Positions 7,405-16,508 of a stretch of 43,778 bases of DNA are shown here, piece after piece (within the stretch, counting starts at the first letter, position 1; every line of letters begins with the position of its first letter). The DNA is from Peptococcaceae bacterium UBA5767. GTDB lineage: Bacteria > Bacillota > TC1 > UBA5767. The position numbers and the translations under genes are program-made. The notes below the pieces were generated by a model, which searched no databases, had not been told where the DNA came from, and saw nothing but the letters and a program-made list of their open reading frames with translations. The stretch lies in the NCBI GenBank assembly GCA_002418765.1, contig DIET01000004.1:1-43778 (forward strand). Direction: 5' to 3'.

Positions 7405-8946
7405 CTACTCGGATCCCAGAGATATGGCAAAATTTCTCATTGCTTCTGCCACCATTTTACGAATCTCATCTTTATCTACGATCGTTTCCTGCTTGACTAT
7501 ACCAGGATTCTTCTCAATCAGATAGGATACACCATCGAAAAGATTGGTCAATCTACCAAGAAACAAAGAGCCCTTCCCGATAATCATGACACGATTTATC
7601 TCTCCAGCCATAAGCATATCACAAGCAAATCCCAAAAAAGGAACTCCTGAAGGTATATGCCCTTGCGTCGGAGCAAAACCTGGTAAGCCTTTTTGTTTCA
7701 CCACTTCAGCAATCTCTGAACGATCGAAATCGCCCCTCTTGACACCCAAAGCAGCAATCATCTTGAAGTTCGCTTCTGGTACATCGCCTGCACCAGCTGG
7801 CTTGGTTATTTCAGGATTCTGCATTTCCGGAGAAAATTTATCGATATCTTTGAGACTGATTCCTGCCCTATCCAATGGATCGGTGACGATGGCAGTCATT
7901 ACTGCCTGAGGAGAGGACCCGGAACCAATGGTATGTCTTCCCACAACGTCAGTACGGATAATGGGATGAACACCATCATTCTCGCTGATGATGAAGGCAA
8001 ATGTGCCCAATACATCTTCCAATACTGGAACATTTTTTTCCAAATGCGACTTGGAATTCATACCCAATTTGGCTGTAGATCCACCAGCTACCACAAGAAC
8101 ATTACGATACACTCCAGCCTGAACGAGAGCTGCTGCTTCTACAGAAGCATGGGCCGGGGCCGCACAAAAGGAACGTGTATCCGATCCCGTGGCATTCAAC
8201 AAGCCACAGGCTTCCCCTATTGACTTGGCAATATTCCCTCCACCACGTTGATTCATATCACCACAGGCTTCTTCAGAACACTCAATGATATACTCAACAT
8301 CATGAGGATCCATTGATAAATTGGCGAGCAATTCCATGACTGTAGCCACTGAAGACGCTTTTGAAACCAAATTTTCAAACATAACATGTGCCGTCAAGGC
8401 CGGGTCAAATTCATGTGCTCGTTTGACACAGCCCACAATCTGACCTTGAAACCTCAGTGCTTCCGCCTGTTTTCCAAGTAAAGCATCAATGTCTTCCTTA
8501 CTTATACCAGGATTGTCAATCTTGGCAATATTTTTTATATTGGAAAATTTCTCATTGCTTAGAAGCTTATGGGCTACACTTTTTTGAAAGGTATCCTCCA
8601 GCATCACCAAATCAAAAATATCCACTACCTTCATCAGTCCAATCAGTTCATCTTCACTGTAAATACCACCAAACCGTCCTACTCGAGAAGCCGCCGGAAT
8701 CGGATTGGCATACCAAGGAGTCGGTGTTGCTTCCAATTCAGCTGGGGTCATGTTGCCAATATATACCTGATTGGCTGGATACTGCACCACATCATCAAAA
8801 CCCCTAAGCGCACTGGCTAACTTCTTTAAATGATCCGAACCAGGATTGGTGCGCATCTCAGATGTTTGGGTCGTTCCTTGATGGATCAGCATTTCAGGTG
8901 CATGAAATAAATTATAGGCTGCTCCTTTAATCACTGGAAAATTCAT
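7405..8946 (-). CDS. grdC: Glycine reductase complex component C, subunit beta
   Basis: A 513-residue subunit of the acetyl-phosphate-forming protein C, related to beta-ketoacyl-ACP synthase III. Diagnostic stretches are 'FPVIKGAAYNLFHAPEMLI' at the N-terminus, the thiolase-like 'LNATGSDTRSFCAAPAHASV' with a candidate nucleophilic Cys, and 'HTIGSGSSPQAVM'. It acts in the cytoplasm with GrdD to phosphorolyse the GrdC-bound acetyl thioester. The start follows a GGAGG. It sits between grdB and grdD, as in other glycine-fermenting clostridia. Confidence 0.97.
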   Translation of the reverse strand: MNFPVIKGAAYNLFHAPEMLIHQGTTQTSEMRTNPGSDHLKKLASALRGFDDVVQYPANQVYIGNMTPAELEATPTPWYANPIPAASRVGRFGGIYSEDELIGLMKVVDIFDLVMLEDTFQKSVAHKLLSNEKFSNIKNIAKIDNPGISKEDIDALLGKQAEALRFQGQIVGCVKRAHEFDPALTAHVMFENLVSKASSVATVMELLANLSMDPHDVEYIIECSEEACGDMNQRGGGNIAKSIGEACGLLNATGSDTRSFCAAPAHASVEAAALVQAGVYRNVLVVAGGSTAKLGMNSKSHLEKNVPVLEDVLGTFAFIISENDGVHPIIRTDVVGRHTIGSGSSPQAVMTAIVTDPLDRAGISLKDIDKFSPEMQNPEITKPAGAGDVPEANFKMIAALGVKRGDFDRSEIAEVVKQKGLPGFAPTQGHIPSGVPFLGFACDMLMAGEINRVMIIGKGSLFLGRLTNLFDGVSYLIEKNPGIVKQETIVDKDEIRKMVAEAMRNFAISLGSE

Positions 8947-9018
8947 CGTTTCACCTCCATAAAATGATGAGGGACAAACTGAAATCAGCTGTCCCCCATG
9001 AATTGCAGTTTCAAAATA

Positions 9019-10329
9019 TTATACTTCGAATACAGTCTGTCCGTCTACCTCAGTTTCTAAAGCAACCAAAGCTTTCCGTACCAATTTTCTTCTCAGTTCT
9101 TTTTCGTCTTCCACACTCAGGCTGGGATCTCCCAACGGATGAGGAATAGCAATGGTAGGAACAATTCTATTGGCTCCCACTGTCATGGAGATGGGGACAA
9201 CGGTACACATGTGCACCACAGGAAAGCCTTGACTTTCAATTTCTTTGACCATCGTTGCACCGCAACGAGTACAGGTTCCTCAGGTGGAAGTCAGAATAAC
9301 AGCATCCACATGGTCTTCCTTTAGAAACTTGGCAATTTCCTTGGCATAGGCCTTAGAATTGGCCACTGAGGTACCATTTCCTACTGTGGAATAGTAAAAG
9401 TTATGAAGCGATCCGATCTCGCCGGCGGCTTCCATTTCTCTTAGTACATCCAATGGGATAACCCGGTCCAAATCCTCGTTGGCATAACATGGGTCATATC
9501 CCCCATGGGCCGTTTCTCCATTGGTCTCATCCAAATCCATAACGCCTTCAATGCTATATCGACCATACTTAGAAGCCGAAGAAGACTCAATATGCTCCGG
9601 ATTACCTTTGGGAACAGGTCCCCCTGATGAAACGATGGCAATTCTAGCCTTGGTGATATCCTTGACAGCTGGCTGAGGTTCAACGCGATCAAAAACCGGC
9701 ATTGGATACTCCGTTTCAAATGGCTGGTCGTTTAATTTGGCCATCAGCATATCCACAGCACGTTTCGCGCCGCGCTCGGGCATAAATGTATTCACCCGAA
9801 TGCCTCGCTCCATATAGCCTTCTTCTGCACTCGTGCCAATGGATTCACCTTTGGCCAATCTGATGGCCAAAGGAGCCATTTTTTGAAGGGCATCCTTCAT
9901 GCCAACAGCACTGCTTTTGGTCTCCACCATATAAGTGAACTTCTTGAACATATCCGCACCGGGATTTTCTTCATACATACCTGAAACAGTAGGTATCCCC
10001 AGTTTATACTTGACGGCCTGAGCAACAGCTCCAGCTGCCACACCATAACGACCTGCATTGAATGCGGGACCCGTAATGACTACGTCCGGATTATGTTTCT
10101 TGATCATCTCAAGTATGATTCCAGTAGCTTCATCAATATTTTCACCGAAATATGAGTCGCCACAAACCACGGTAGCAACAATATCAGCTTGTTCTTTGAA
10201 TTCTTGCATCAGTCCAATTCCTGGACCTTTTGCTCCTTGGTATTCCAATGGAGCAATATCAGCTTTGTCTTCGCCACCAATACCAGCATAAAACTGGTTT
10301 ATATAGTGAACCACTCTGATTTTTTCCAC
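9019..10329 (-). CDS. grdB: Glycine reductase complex selenoprotein B, gamma subunit (Sec-containing)
   Basis: Selenoprotein that accepts glycine as a Schiff-base adduct held by the GrdE-derived pyruvoyl partner and transfers the carboxymethyl group to GrdA. It is 436 residues with an in-frame TGA (9280-9282) at codon 350, in 'VILTST-U-GTCTRCGATM', the expected U-x-x-C site. The frame before and after the TGA is fully conserved ('VRVVHYINQFYAG'-like start, C-terminal 'VGANRIVPTIAIPHPLGDP'), so read-through is certain. A stem-loop with a GGU loop follows the TGA. The start is a GTG with a G6 Shine-Dalgarno. Confidence 0.97.
9252..9282 (-). promoter_or_regulatory. Sec TGA codon and bacterial SECIS-like hairpin in grdB
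   Basis: Eleven nt after the TGA begins a perfect 7-bp stem, TCGTTGC / GCAACGA, closed by a GGT triloop. A short outer ACC/GGT helix and an asymmetric internal loop that could supply a bulged U lie below it. This has the features SelB reads in the E. coli fdhF element (GGU in the apical loop, bulged U), at a similar distance from the UGA. Confidence 0.7.
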
Positions 10330-10359
10330 TCTATTCCCCCCTTTTTCGGGTAATCATCA

Positions 10360-10800
10360 TTATCTCAGGGCACTGACTGCTTCAATGATCGTATCCATAT
10401 CCAGCACCATTTCCATCATGCTGATCTGCTCATCATATACTTCAGCATCCACTTCATCTTTAAGTTCAAAAATATGATATGCTTTGAGTCCCAACGGAAC
10501 TCCTGCCAATGGACCGGCGTAAGTCGGGTCGCCAGAGGTCACAGTTTCTGCGGCCAAAGCAGAAGCTTCCGCTTCTCCTCCACCCAAAACCACGATCAAC
10601 TCTTCATTACCAAACTCATCAGCTAAATCTTTGATTCTAGCCTGATTTTCCAAATCCATTGCGCCTGCGCTTGTTCAGACAAAGCACTCAGTTGTGGAGA
10701 ATACGACCTCAGCACCAGCTGAGCGTACGCATTCAGCAATGGCATCACCTGGAATACCATCACGGTCTCCAAGGATGGCAACTTTTTTACCATTCAACAT
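10360..10800 (-). CDS. grdA: Glycine/sarcosine/betaine reductase selenoprotein A
   Basis: Small selenoprotein that carries the carboxymethyl group as a selenoether between protein B and protein C and is re-reduced by thioredoxin. It is 146 residues. The N-terminal 'KKVAILGDRDGIPGDAIAEC' is diagnostic, followed by 'TTECFV-U-TSAGAMDLENQ' with the Cys-x-x-Sec redox motif. The in-frame TGA is at 10675-10677 (codon 42). The C-terminal half has 'AAETVTSGDPTYAGPLAGV' and 'YDEQISMMEMVLDMDTI'. The ATG has GGAGG upstream. No trxA/trxB genes are linked here, unlike in some grd operons. Confidence 0.97.
10644..10677 (-). promoter_or_regulatory. Sec TGA codon of grdA with a candidate downstream hairpin
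   Basis: The TGA is followed after 18 nt by GATTT-GGA-AAATC, a 5-bp stem with a GGA loop that could act as a SECIS. It is much weaker than the grdB element, so the true structure may include the intervening GCGCAGGCGC. Confidence 0.4.
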
Positions 10801-10852
10801 ACTCTTTTCCTCCTTCACATTTCTTGTTCAAATATTCTTTTTCTATCAAATC

Positions 10853-12139
10853 CTAATAGGTTCTGGCAGAGAGATATCCAAATCCCAGTTCATTGGTGGC
10901 ACCTGTTATCACCTGTATTTCCGCAGTAATGCTGCCATCCGGTGCCAAAGAACCATCTGTGCCTCCAGCGATCATGTCTGCCACTTCTGGATAACCGATT
11001 ACATTGCTCATCGGTGGCAACGTGATCAATTGATTGGCATTGCCTGCTGTTATCACTGCATCACCAGCAGGAGTAGAATCAGCCAAAGACTGTGAACCAC
11101 CATCTTGTCCGGCATACTCATCCGTAATCAGGATCGTTTTGATGCCCTTCTTGCTGATTTTGTTGCAGTTCATAACCAAGTCAGCATCCGGGTTACCGAA
11201 GCCTTCTTCCGAGATTATGACGGCATCCACACCCATAAATTCAATCAGCTTGGCTGTCATGCTGGAACTGCGTTCCTTATCAGCCAATGTCACATTTTCA
11301 TTGGTGATCACACAACCCATGAAGTTGATGTCTTTGCCGTGTCTAGCATAAAGTTCCTCAATCACAGGACTGTTCATATGAACATAACTGGGATTCTTAT
11401 CACAGGCCGATACACAGTTTCCACTGGCGATAGCCCCATCAAACACTTCTGTGGGATACATGAATGTTGGAACAATCTTCTTCACATCCACCCCGTAAAA
11501 ATAAGTATCATGCAATAAGCCTTGAGATTGCAGCATATAAACATAAGCTACTTTAGGCAAATCTGGATACTGGGCTGCCTGCTCAATCAGCGGTTTGGTT
11601 TCATAAACCTTCACTTCATCAGGAACAAGTTCTTTCCCTAGCTTACCCAGGTATGTGCCTGCCCTAAATCCAGCCATTCTAACTACCGCTTCATGCTGCC
11701 ACTGATTGAGTCCCTCAATGGGCTCTACCTTCAAAACGATATTCAACGTTTTGGAGAATGGAGTATACTCTGCCCCTGGACCACTCATATCGATGATCCC
11801 CTCTTGGAAACCAACAATTCTTCCTGTCGTAACCACGGCTGCACCCTTAAGTACATGAGTTCTTCCACTACCAACTTGCTCAACATCGCTGATGAAACCA
11901 GGTAAAATTCCGCCATCCCCTTCAACTTTCACTCGTGGTTCGAGTACATCCTTGACCGGGATAATCCTTGTTTCTTCACCTGGTTTTGCTAAATACACTT
12001 CTACTGAAGCAACCCGTTCGTCATCGGCAGCTACCACTGCTAATTCGTCCTTGTTTACATAAAGTATGCCGTCAACGACTTTGGCCTGTTCACCGAACTG
12101 TACATCTTTGATAAAAATGTTACCTACTTCTAAACGCAA
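10853..12139 (-). CDS. grdE: Glycine reductase complex protein B precursor (pyruvoyl alpha/beta subunits)
   Basis: Substrate-binding proprotein of selenoprotein B. It self-cleaves at an Asn-Cys bond and the new N-terminal Cys becomes the pyruvoyl group that binds glycine. The cleavage site is visible in 'AIASGNCVSACDKNPSY'. I start the protein at a TTG two codons inside the longest frame: GGAGG is 9 nt before it but only 3 nt before the ATG. The family also begins 'MRLE..GNIFIKDVQFG', and this start puts the cleavage Cys at residue 242, the number I recall for characterised GrdE. Length is 428 residues. It follows grdX and precedes grdA. Confidence 0.95.
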   Translation of the reverse strand: MRLEVGNIFIKDVQFGEQAKVVDGILYVNKDELAVVAADDERVASVEVYLAKPGEETRIIPVKDVLEPRVKVEGDGGILPGFISDVEQVGSGRTHVLKGAAVVTTGRIVGFQEGIIDMSGPGAEYTPFSKTLNIVLKVEPIEGLNQWQHEAVVRMAGFRAGTYLGKLGKELVPDEVKVYETKPLIEQAAQYPDLPKVAYVYMLQSQGLLHDTYFYGVDVKKIVPTFMYPTEVFDGAIASGNCVSACDKNPSYVHMNSPVIEELYARHGKDINFMGCVITNENVTLADKERSSSMTAKLIEFMGVDAVIISEEGFGNPDADLVMNCNKISKKGIKTILITDEYAGQDGGSQSLADSTPAGDAVITAGNANQLITLPPMSNVIGYPEVADMIAGGTDGSLAPDGSITAEIQVITGATNELGFGYLSARTY

Positions 12140-12210
12140 AACCATTCACCTCCTTAATATATACTCCTCTGGCATTCGCCAAAATTTGTTATCAAATAAA
12201 ATAAATCCAC

Positions 12211-12621
12211 CTACGATCCCGAAAAAGCGACCAACTGCTCCGTCGAAGAATTCAGTGCTTCTACACCTGCCTGAAGGAGCGTCAAATCAATGACCTGAAA
12301 ATCTTCATCGATTTTTTTGACATCAGGCCAATTCCTCTTTACTTCTTTGAACTTTTCTGTGGTCACAATGGCACTTTCGATCAGTTGCAATGATTTCATA
12401 TCCAATGACTGCGCTTCGGCTGTCATCAAAATCGACTTATACTTTGTTTCTTTGGGTTTAACACTGCCTGTCAGTGGATGGGAAATCAATCTATGTCCTA
12501 AATGAATCAAATCTCTGGCATACAACAAAATATCCAAAAATTCTTTCCCCACAAAAAACGCTTCCGGATATTCTTCTTTTGCTTTGGGGTTGTTGGTTAG
12601 AATAAAAACTTTGGTTCTCAT
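12211..12621 (-). CDS. grdX: GrdX family protein
   Basis: A 136-residue protein of the GrdX family, which almost always opens glycine, sarcosine or betaine reductase operons; its biochemical role is not established. Typical stretches are 'KVFILTNNPKAKEEYP', 'YARDLIHLGHRLISHPLTGS' and 'KPKETKYKSILMT'. The start is the ATG with AAGGGGG just upstream; an ATG eight codons earlier is possible. It lies 71 nt upstream of grdE and is preceded by a 435-bp non-coding leader, so it is the first gene of the operon. Confidence 0.92.
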   Translation of the reverse strand: MRTKVFILTNNPKAKEEYPEAFFVGKEFLDILLYARDLIHLGHRLISHPLTGSVKPKETKYKSILMTAEAQSLDMKSLQLIESAIVTTEKFKEVKRNWPDVKKIDEDFQVIDLTLLQAGVEALNSSTEQLVAFSGS

Positions 12622-12662
12622 ATGCCCCCTTGTGAAAATTCGCACTTTGACAATTAAAAATT

Positions 12663-12737
12663 ATAAAGGTCATCTTTCCACAGTCACTCGGGAAGCTCTT
12701 TCTCCCCTTGACCTCAGCGATAATGCACTGACCTTAT
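12663..12737 (-). promoter_or_regulatory. Structured RNA candidate in the grd operon leader
   Basis: On the minus strand ATAAGGTCA pairs with TGACCTTTAT (one bulge) to close a 75-nt domain ending about 42 nt before grdX. Inside, GTCA-(A)-GGGGA pairs with TTCCC-(GAG)-TGAC, and TCAG...CTGA can form a third helix, giving a possible multi-branch junction. I looked for the known glycine riboswitch core and did not find it. It could be a regulatory leader or just chance pairing. Confidence 0.3.
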
Positions 12738-13056
12738 GTACTTTGTGAAAGAATTCCTTTTCCGCTACATCGTAACATCTCAGCACCTGAAAGTAAAGAG
12801 TTAAATGAATTATTTTGAATGAAATTCTTCATTGCATAAACAATCCCAATGTTAGAAAAGTCCTACACTTTCAACGTTAAAAAATACAAATCGCAGGCCA
12901 AGAGCAAAGAATTCTTCTTCTTATTCTCTGTTTCATCAATCCTATAATGACTTGACTTGACACCACCCCCCATAAACAAATTAAACTATGATGTTTGTTG
13001 TATCATACAAGAAAATCCTCCATGAGAACAACCTGTGCCATCAGCATAGACCTTTA
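12738..13056. other. Distal non-coding part of the grd leader / plsY 3' region
   Basis: No coding sequence is apparent. A perfect palindrome TTGTAT-C-ATACAA lies at 12998-13010 and could be an operator. On the minus strand a CATTATAGG box near 12946 could be a -10 element for the grd promoter, but no convincing -35 is present. No clear terminator for plsY is seen. Confidence 0.3.
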
Positions 13057-13653
13057 TCAATGACTTTTTTTACCAAAGTTGACCCTGGCCTCTTCCCTTC
13101 TGATAAGCCTACCCATATTGGCCCGATGCGTATAATAAACAAAGGCCACAACTATCCAGGTGATAAACAAAATAAAGCCTTTGTATCCCATCACTGTAGC
13201 TGTCACACCAACCGTAAGGGCTGCACTCAATGAAGCCAAAGAAACATACCGAGAACTCAGAAGAACAATGCCGAATACGGTGATGCCGATCAAGAATACC
13301 CACGGCATAATAAAGAGAAAAGCACCACCTCCGGTGGCAATGCCTTTCCCACCCTTGAAGTGGGCATAGACAGGATAAACATGCCCCAACACAGCCACAA
13401 TTCCAGCCACCATTCCCCAGGTCATGCCTCCTAAGAGGTAACCCAAATAGGCACTAAGATAGCCTTTGCCCAGATCCCCAATCAAAACCAGAACACCCAT
13501 TCTAAAACCTAGGACCCGCATCGTATTGGTTGTTCCCAAGTTGCCTGACCCATGTTCTCTTACATCCACATGTTTCAGACCTTTGCCAACCACCAAAGCA
13601 AACGGAATAGCACCAATCAGATAGGCCAATATCAAGGCGATCACCTTATTCAT
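13057..13653 (-). CDS. plsY: Acyl-phosphate:glycerol-3-phosphate acyltransferase
   Basis: Integral membrane enzyme that acylates glycerol-3-phosphate with acyl-phosphate made by PlsX, the first step of phospholipid synthesis in most bacteria. It is 198 residues with about five hydrophobic segments. Motif 1 'GSGNLGTTNTMRVLG' is at residues 35-49 and motif 2 'HFKGGKGIATGGG' at 98-110; the last catalytic loop is near the C-terminus ('YTHRANMGRLIRREE'). GGAG precedes the ATG. It lies 12 nt downstream of the P-type ATPase gene and was probably transcribed with it. Confidence 0.96.
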   Translation of the reverse strand: MNKVIALILAYLIGAIPFALVVGKGLKHVDVREHGSGNLGTTNTMRVLGFRMGVLVLIGDLGKGYLSAYLGYLLGGMTWGMVAGIVAVLGHVYPVYAHFKGGKGIATGGGAFLFIMPWVFLIGITVFGIVLLSSRYVSLASLSAALTVGVTATVMGYKGFILFITWIVVAFVYYTHRANMGRLIRREEARVNFGKKSH

Positions 13654-13665
13654 TCGATTTCTCCT

Positions 13666-16344
13666 TTACAACTGCTCATGATTGGCAGATTTTTTCTTGG
13701 CCCAAGGGAAAATGGGACTGATTGCTTTTTCTATTTCCACTATGAGAAGTGGTGTTAAAACCAAAGCAACCACAACACCAAACGATGCGGCATCCAATAA
13801 TTCTATCTCAAAAATCTTACGGGTAAAAGAAGTAGAGATGACAGCCAATTGCAACAATCCTGAAACTAAAAAGGCTCCAAGCAACGTTTTGTTATTGCCT
13901 ATTCCTGTTTTAAACAGAGATGCGCGAGGCGCTTTGATATTGAATGAATGCACCAATTGCGACAAAGCCAATGTCATAAATGCCATGGTTCTGCCCATCA
14001 GTGGTTCCGATGCACCTTGGCTTACATCTATGTTGTAGCCCCATACAAAAGCAATCAAGGTAAGAAGCCCTATCATCATGCCCTGATACGCCACTCTGCT
14101 ACCCAAGCCCTTGGCGAAAATTGAGTCTTTTGGATCCCGGGGTGGTACAGACATGATATCTTCATCTTCAGGTTCAAATCCCAGTGCAAGAGCAATAAAA
14201 CTATCTGTAACCAAATTGACCCAAAGAATATGTATCGGTTTCAAAGGTGAAGGCAGACCAATCAATATCGCCACAAAAATGACCATGATTTCTCCAATAT
14301 TGCACCCCAACAAAAATTGAACCGCTTTCAAAATATTATTAAAGATTCTCCGACCCTCTCGTACCGCTGTAACAATGGTGGCGAAATTATCATCATTGAT
14401 AATCATGTCCGAGGCTCCCTTGGCTACTTCTGTACCTGTAATACCCATGGCTACCCCAATATCAGCATTCTTTAGTGCCGGTGCATCGTTGACTCCGTCA
14501 CCCGTCATCGCCACAATATCACCCCTCTTCTTCCAGGCCTTAACAATACGGACCTTATGTTCAGGAGATACTCTGGCATAGACACGGTAACGATCTACAT
14601 TCGCTTCCAGGTCAGTATCACTCATTTTTTGTAATTGTGCTCCCGTGACAGCATCATGTCCCTCTTCAACCAGGGACAATTGTTTGGCAATGGCCATCGC
14701 TGTAATACCGTGATCCCCTGTGATCATCACGGTCTTGATACCAGCTTTCTTACACTGGGCAATGGCTACCTTGGCTTCCTCCCTAGGAGGATCCATCATA
14801 CCGGTCAAGCCGAGAAACACCAGTTTTTCCTCCCAATCATCCTTATTCTCGGACAGTGTTTCCGCATGATCCTTGTAAGCTACAGCAAGAACACGCAATG
14901 CCTGAGAAGACAATTCCTCATTGACTTTCACAAGCTTATCTTTCTGTTCTTCTGTCATGGGCTTGACTACCCCATCTTGATATATATGTGTCGACCGGGC
15001 AATGATTTCATCCGAAGCACCCTTGGTATACGAACGAAGGCCCCCTTGCCAAGAATGTACCGTACTCATCATCTTACGTTCAGAATCGAAGGGGTACTCA
15101 TCCACGCGCGGTGATATTCTTCGTTCTTCAGAGACATCAATATGCTGATCGTAAGCAAGCTCCACATAGGCAATTTCTGTGGGATCTCCTGATGTTACCC
15201 TCTCTTTACCCTCAAACTCTATATGAGCATCATTACATAAAACACCACCTAAGATAAGCAATCGAATATTTTCATTGATGGCCATATCTTCAGCGACAAC
15301 GACCAATTCATCATGGACAAAGAGCTTCTGCATACTCATTTTGTTCATCGTGAGAGTGCCTGTTTTATCTGAACAAATAACAGTAGTAGAACCCAATGTC
15401 TCCACAGCAGGCAAGCGACGGACAATAGATTTTTTCTTGACCATGCGCTGCATACCCAAAGCCAGAGTAATCGTCACAATGGAAGGCAATCCTTCTGGAA
15501 TAGCAGCGACAGCCAAAGAAATTGCCGTCATAAACATTTCAAAGACTGCATGTCCACGTAAAATACCCACTAAAAAAATAAATCCACTCACAATCAAAGA
15601 CAAGATAGCCAATACTTTCCCCAAGTGGGCCAGTTTTTCTTGTAGCGGAGTTTTCTCTTCCTCGGTATCCGCAATCATCTTCGCAATGCCGCCCATTTGC
15701 GTCTGCATGCCAGTACAAACAACCATACCCTTGGCTCGACCATACGTCACGACCGTTCCCATGAAAGCCATATTCAACCGATCTCCCAAAGCGACATCAC
15801 GATCCTTAATGGCATCATCATGTTTCTCAACCGCCAAAGATTCCCCTGTCAAACTGGATTCTTCTACCTTCAGGTCCTTCACTTCGTACAGACGCACATC
15901 AGCAGGCACAAAATCACCCGCCTCCAGTACCACCACATCACCAACCACCAGTTCTTCCACCAACACAACAGATTGCTTGCCACCTCGGATTACCTTGGCG
16001 TGAGGGCTGGATAATTTTTTGAGTGCATCCAAGGCTCGTTCGGCACGTTCTTCCTGGTACACACCCAATAAAGCATTGACGATCACGATAGCGATAATGA
16101 TATATGCATCTATGCGTTCACCCAATAAAAAAGAAATGACGGAGGCAACAATCAATACCATAATCATGAAATCTTTCAACTGCGAAACAAATCTCGCCCA
16201 AAGTGGTATCGGCGGTTTTTCATCGAGCTGATTGGGTCCATGCTCTAGTCTGCGTTTTTTTACTTCTTCTTCGGTCAATCCCATCATCAAGTGCGATGAA
16301 AATTCTTGTTCCAAATCTTCTAGTTCCTGATAACACCAACTCAT
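13666..16344 (-). CDS. Calcium-transporting P-type ATPase (P2A)
   Basis: An 892-residue membrane pump of the SERCA/PMR1-like P2A group, exporting Ca2+ (or Mn2+) with ATP. Domains in order: cation-ATPase N-domain, TM1-2, actuator domain with 'LTGES' (about 165-169) and TM4 with 'AAIPEGLPSIV'. Then come the phosphorylation site 'CSDKTGTLTMNKM' with Asp326, the hinge 'MTGDGVNDAPALKNADIGVAMG', and C-terminal TM segments. The PEGLP TM4 motif is typical of Ca2+ pumps. The ATG with GAGGATA upstream is nine codons inside the longest frame. Confidence 0.94.
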   Translation of the reverse strand: MSWCYQELEDLEQEFSSHLMMGLTEEEVKKRRLEHGPNQLDEKPPIPLWARFVSQLKDFMIMVLIVASVISFLLGERIDAYIIIAIVIVNALLGVYQEERAERALDALKKLSSPHAKVIRGGKQSVVLVEELVVGDVVVLEAGDFVPADVRLYEVKDLKVEESSLTGESLAVEKHDDAIKDRDVALGDRLNMAFMGTVVTYGRAKGMVVCTGMQTQMGGIAKMIADTEEEKTPLQEKLAHLGKVLAILSLIVSGFIFLVGILRGHAVFEMFMTAISLAVAAIPEGLPSIVTITLALGMQRMVKKKSIVRRLPAVETLGSTTVICSDKTGTLTMNKMSMQKLFVHDELVVVAEDMAINENIRLLILGGVLCNDAHIEFEGKERVTSGDPTEIAYVELAYDQHIDVSEERRISPRVDEYPFDSERKMMSTVHSWQGGLRSYTKGASDEIIARSTHIYQDGVVKPMTEEQKDKLVKVNEELSSQALRVLAVAYKDHAETLSENKDDWEEKLVFLGLTGMMDPPREEAKVAIAQCKKAGIKTVMITGDHGITAMAIAKQLSLVEEGHDAVTGAQLQKMSDTDLEANVDRYRVYARVSPEHKVRIVKAWKKRGDIVAMTGDGVNDAPALKNADIGVAMGITGTEVAKGASDMIINDDNFATIVTAVREGRRIFNNILKAVQFLLGCNIGEIMVIFVAILIGLPSPLKPIHILWVNLVTDSFIALALGFEPEDEDIMSVPPRDPKDSIFAKGLGSRVAYQGMMIGLLTLIAFVWGYNIDVSQGASEPLMGRTMAFMTLALSQLVHSFNIKAPRASLFKTGIGNNKTLLGAFLVSGLLQLAVISTSFTRKIFEIELLDAASFGVVVALVLTPLLIVEIEKAISPIFPWAKKKSANHEQL

Positions 16345-16396
16345 GCTTATCCTCGATTCAATTGATTTCATTTAGATGTACGTCATTCACTTCATC

Positions 16397-16425
16397 ATAT
16401 TATTATACCCTGCAGATGCTGTCAA
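16397..16425 (-). promoter_or_regulatory. Sigma-A-type promoter for the Ca2+-ATPase/plsY unit
   Basis: A perfect -35 TTGACA, 17-nt spacer and -10 TAATAT on the minus strand, about 50 nt upstream of the ATPase start. Confidence 0.6.
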
Positions 16426-16469
16426 ACCTACCCGAAATCCATAGAGCTACAGAATAAACACTTTTCCTG

Positions 16470-16478
16470 TGCTATAAT
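16470..16478 (+). promoter_or_regulatory. Extended -10 promoter for the CNNM/CBS gene
   Basis: TGC-TATAAT, a consensus -10 with the TGn extension, 31 nt upstream of the chosen ATG. There is no good -35, as is normal for extended -10 promoters. It is divergent from the ATPase promoter. Confidence 0.6.
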
Positions 16479-16508
16479 GAAATCAAGTCCATGGGAAAGG
16501 AAAACACC

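Noticed and set aside
9277..10677. TGA codons in grdB and grdA as nonsense mutations
   Set aside because: Both sit exactly at the known selenocysteine positions, with full conservation on either side and a SECIS-like hairpin in grdB.
12622..13056. Glycine riboswitch ahead of the grd operon
   Set aside because: Expected from biology and a 'GGGGAGAAAG' patch is present, but the rest of the conserved core (the CCGAAGGGGCAA-type segment) is missing, so I list only an unassigned structured leader.
15275..16003. 242-residue plus-strand ORF
   Set aside because: Antisense to the P-type ATPase with all catalytic motifs on the minus strand; low-complexity Ser/Thr composition typical of a shadow frame.
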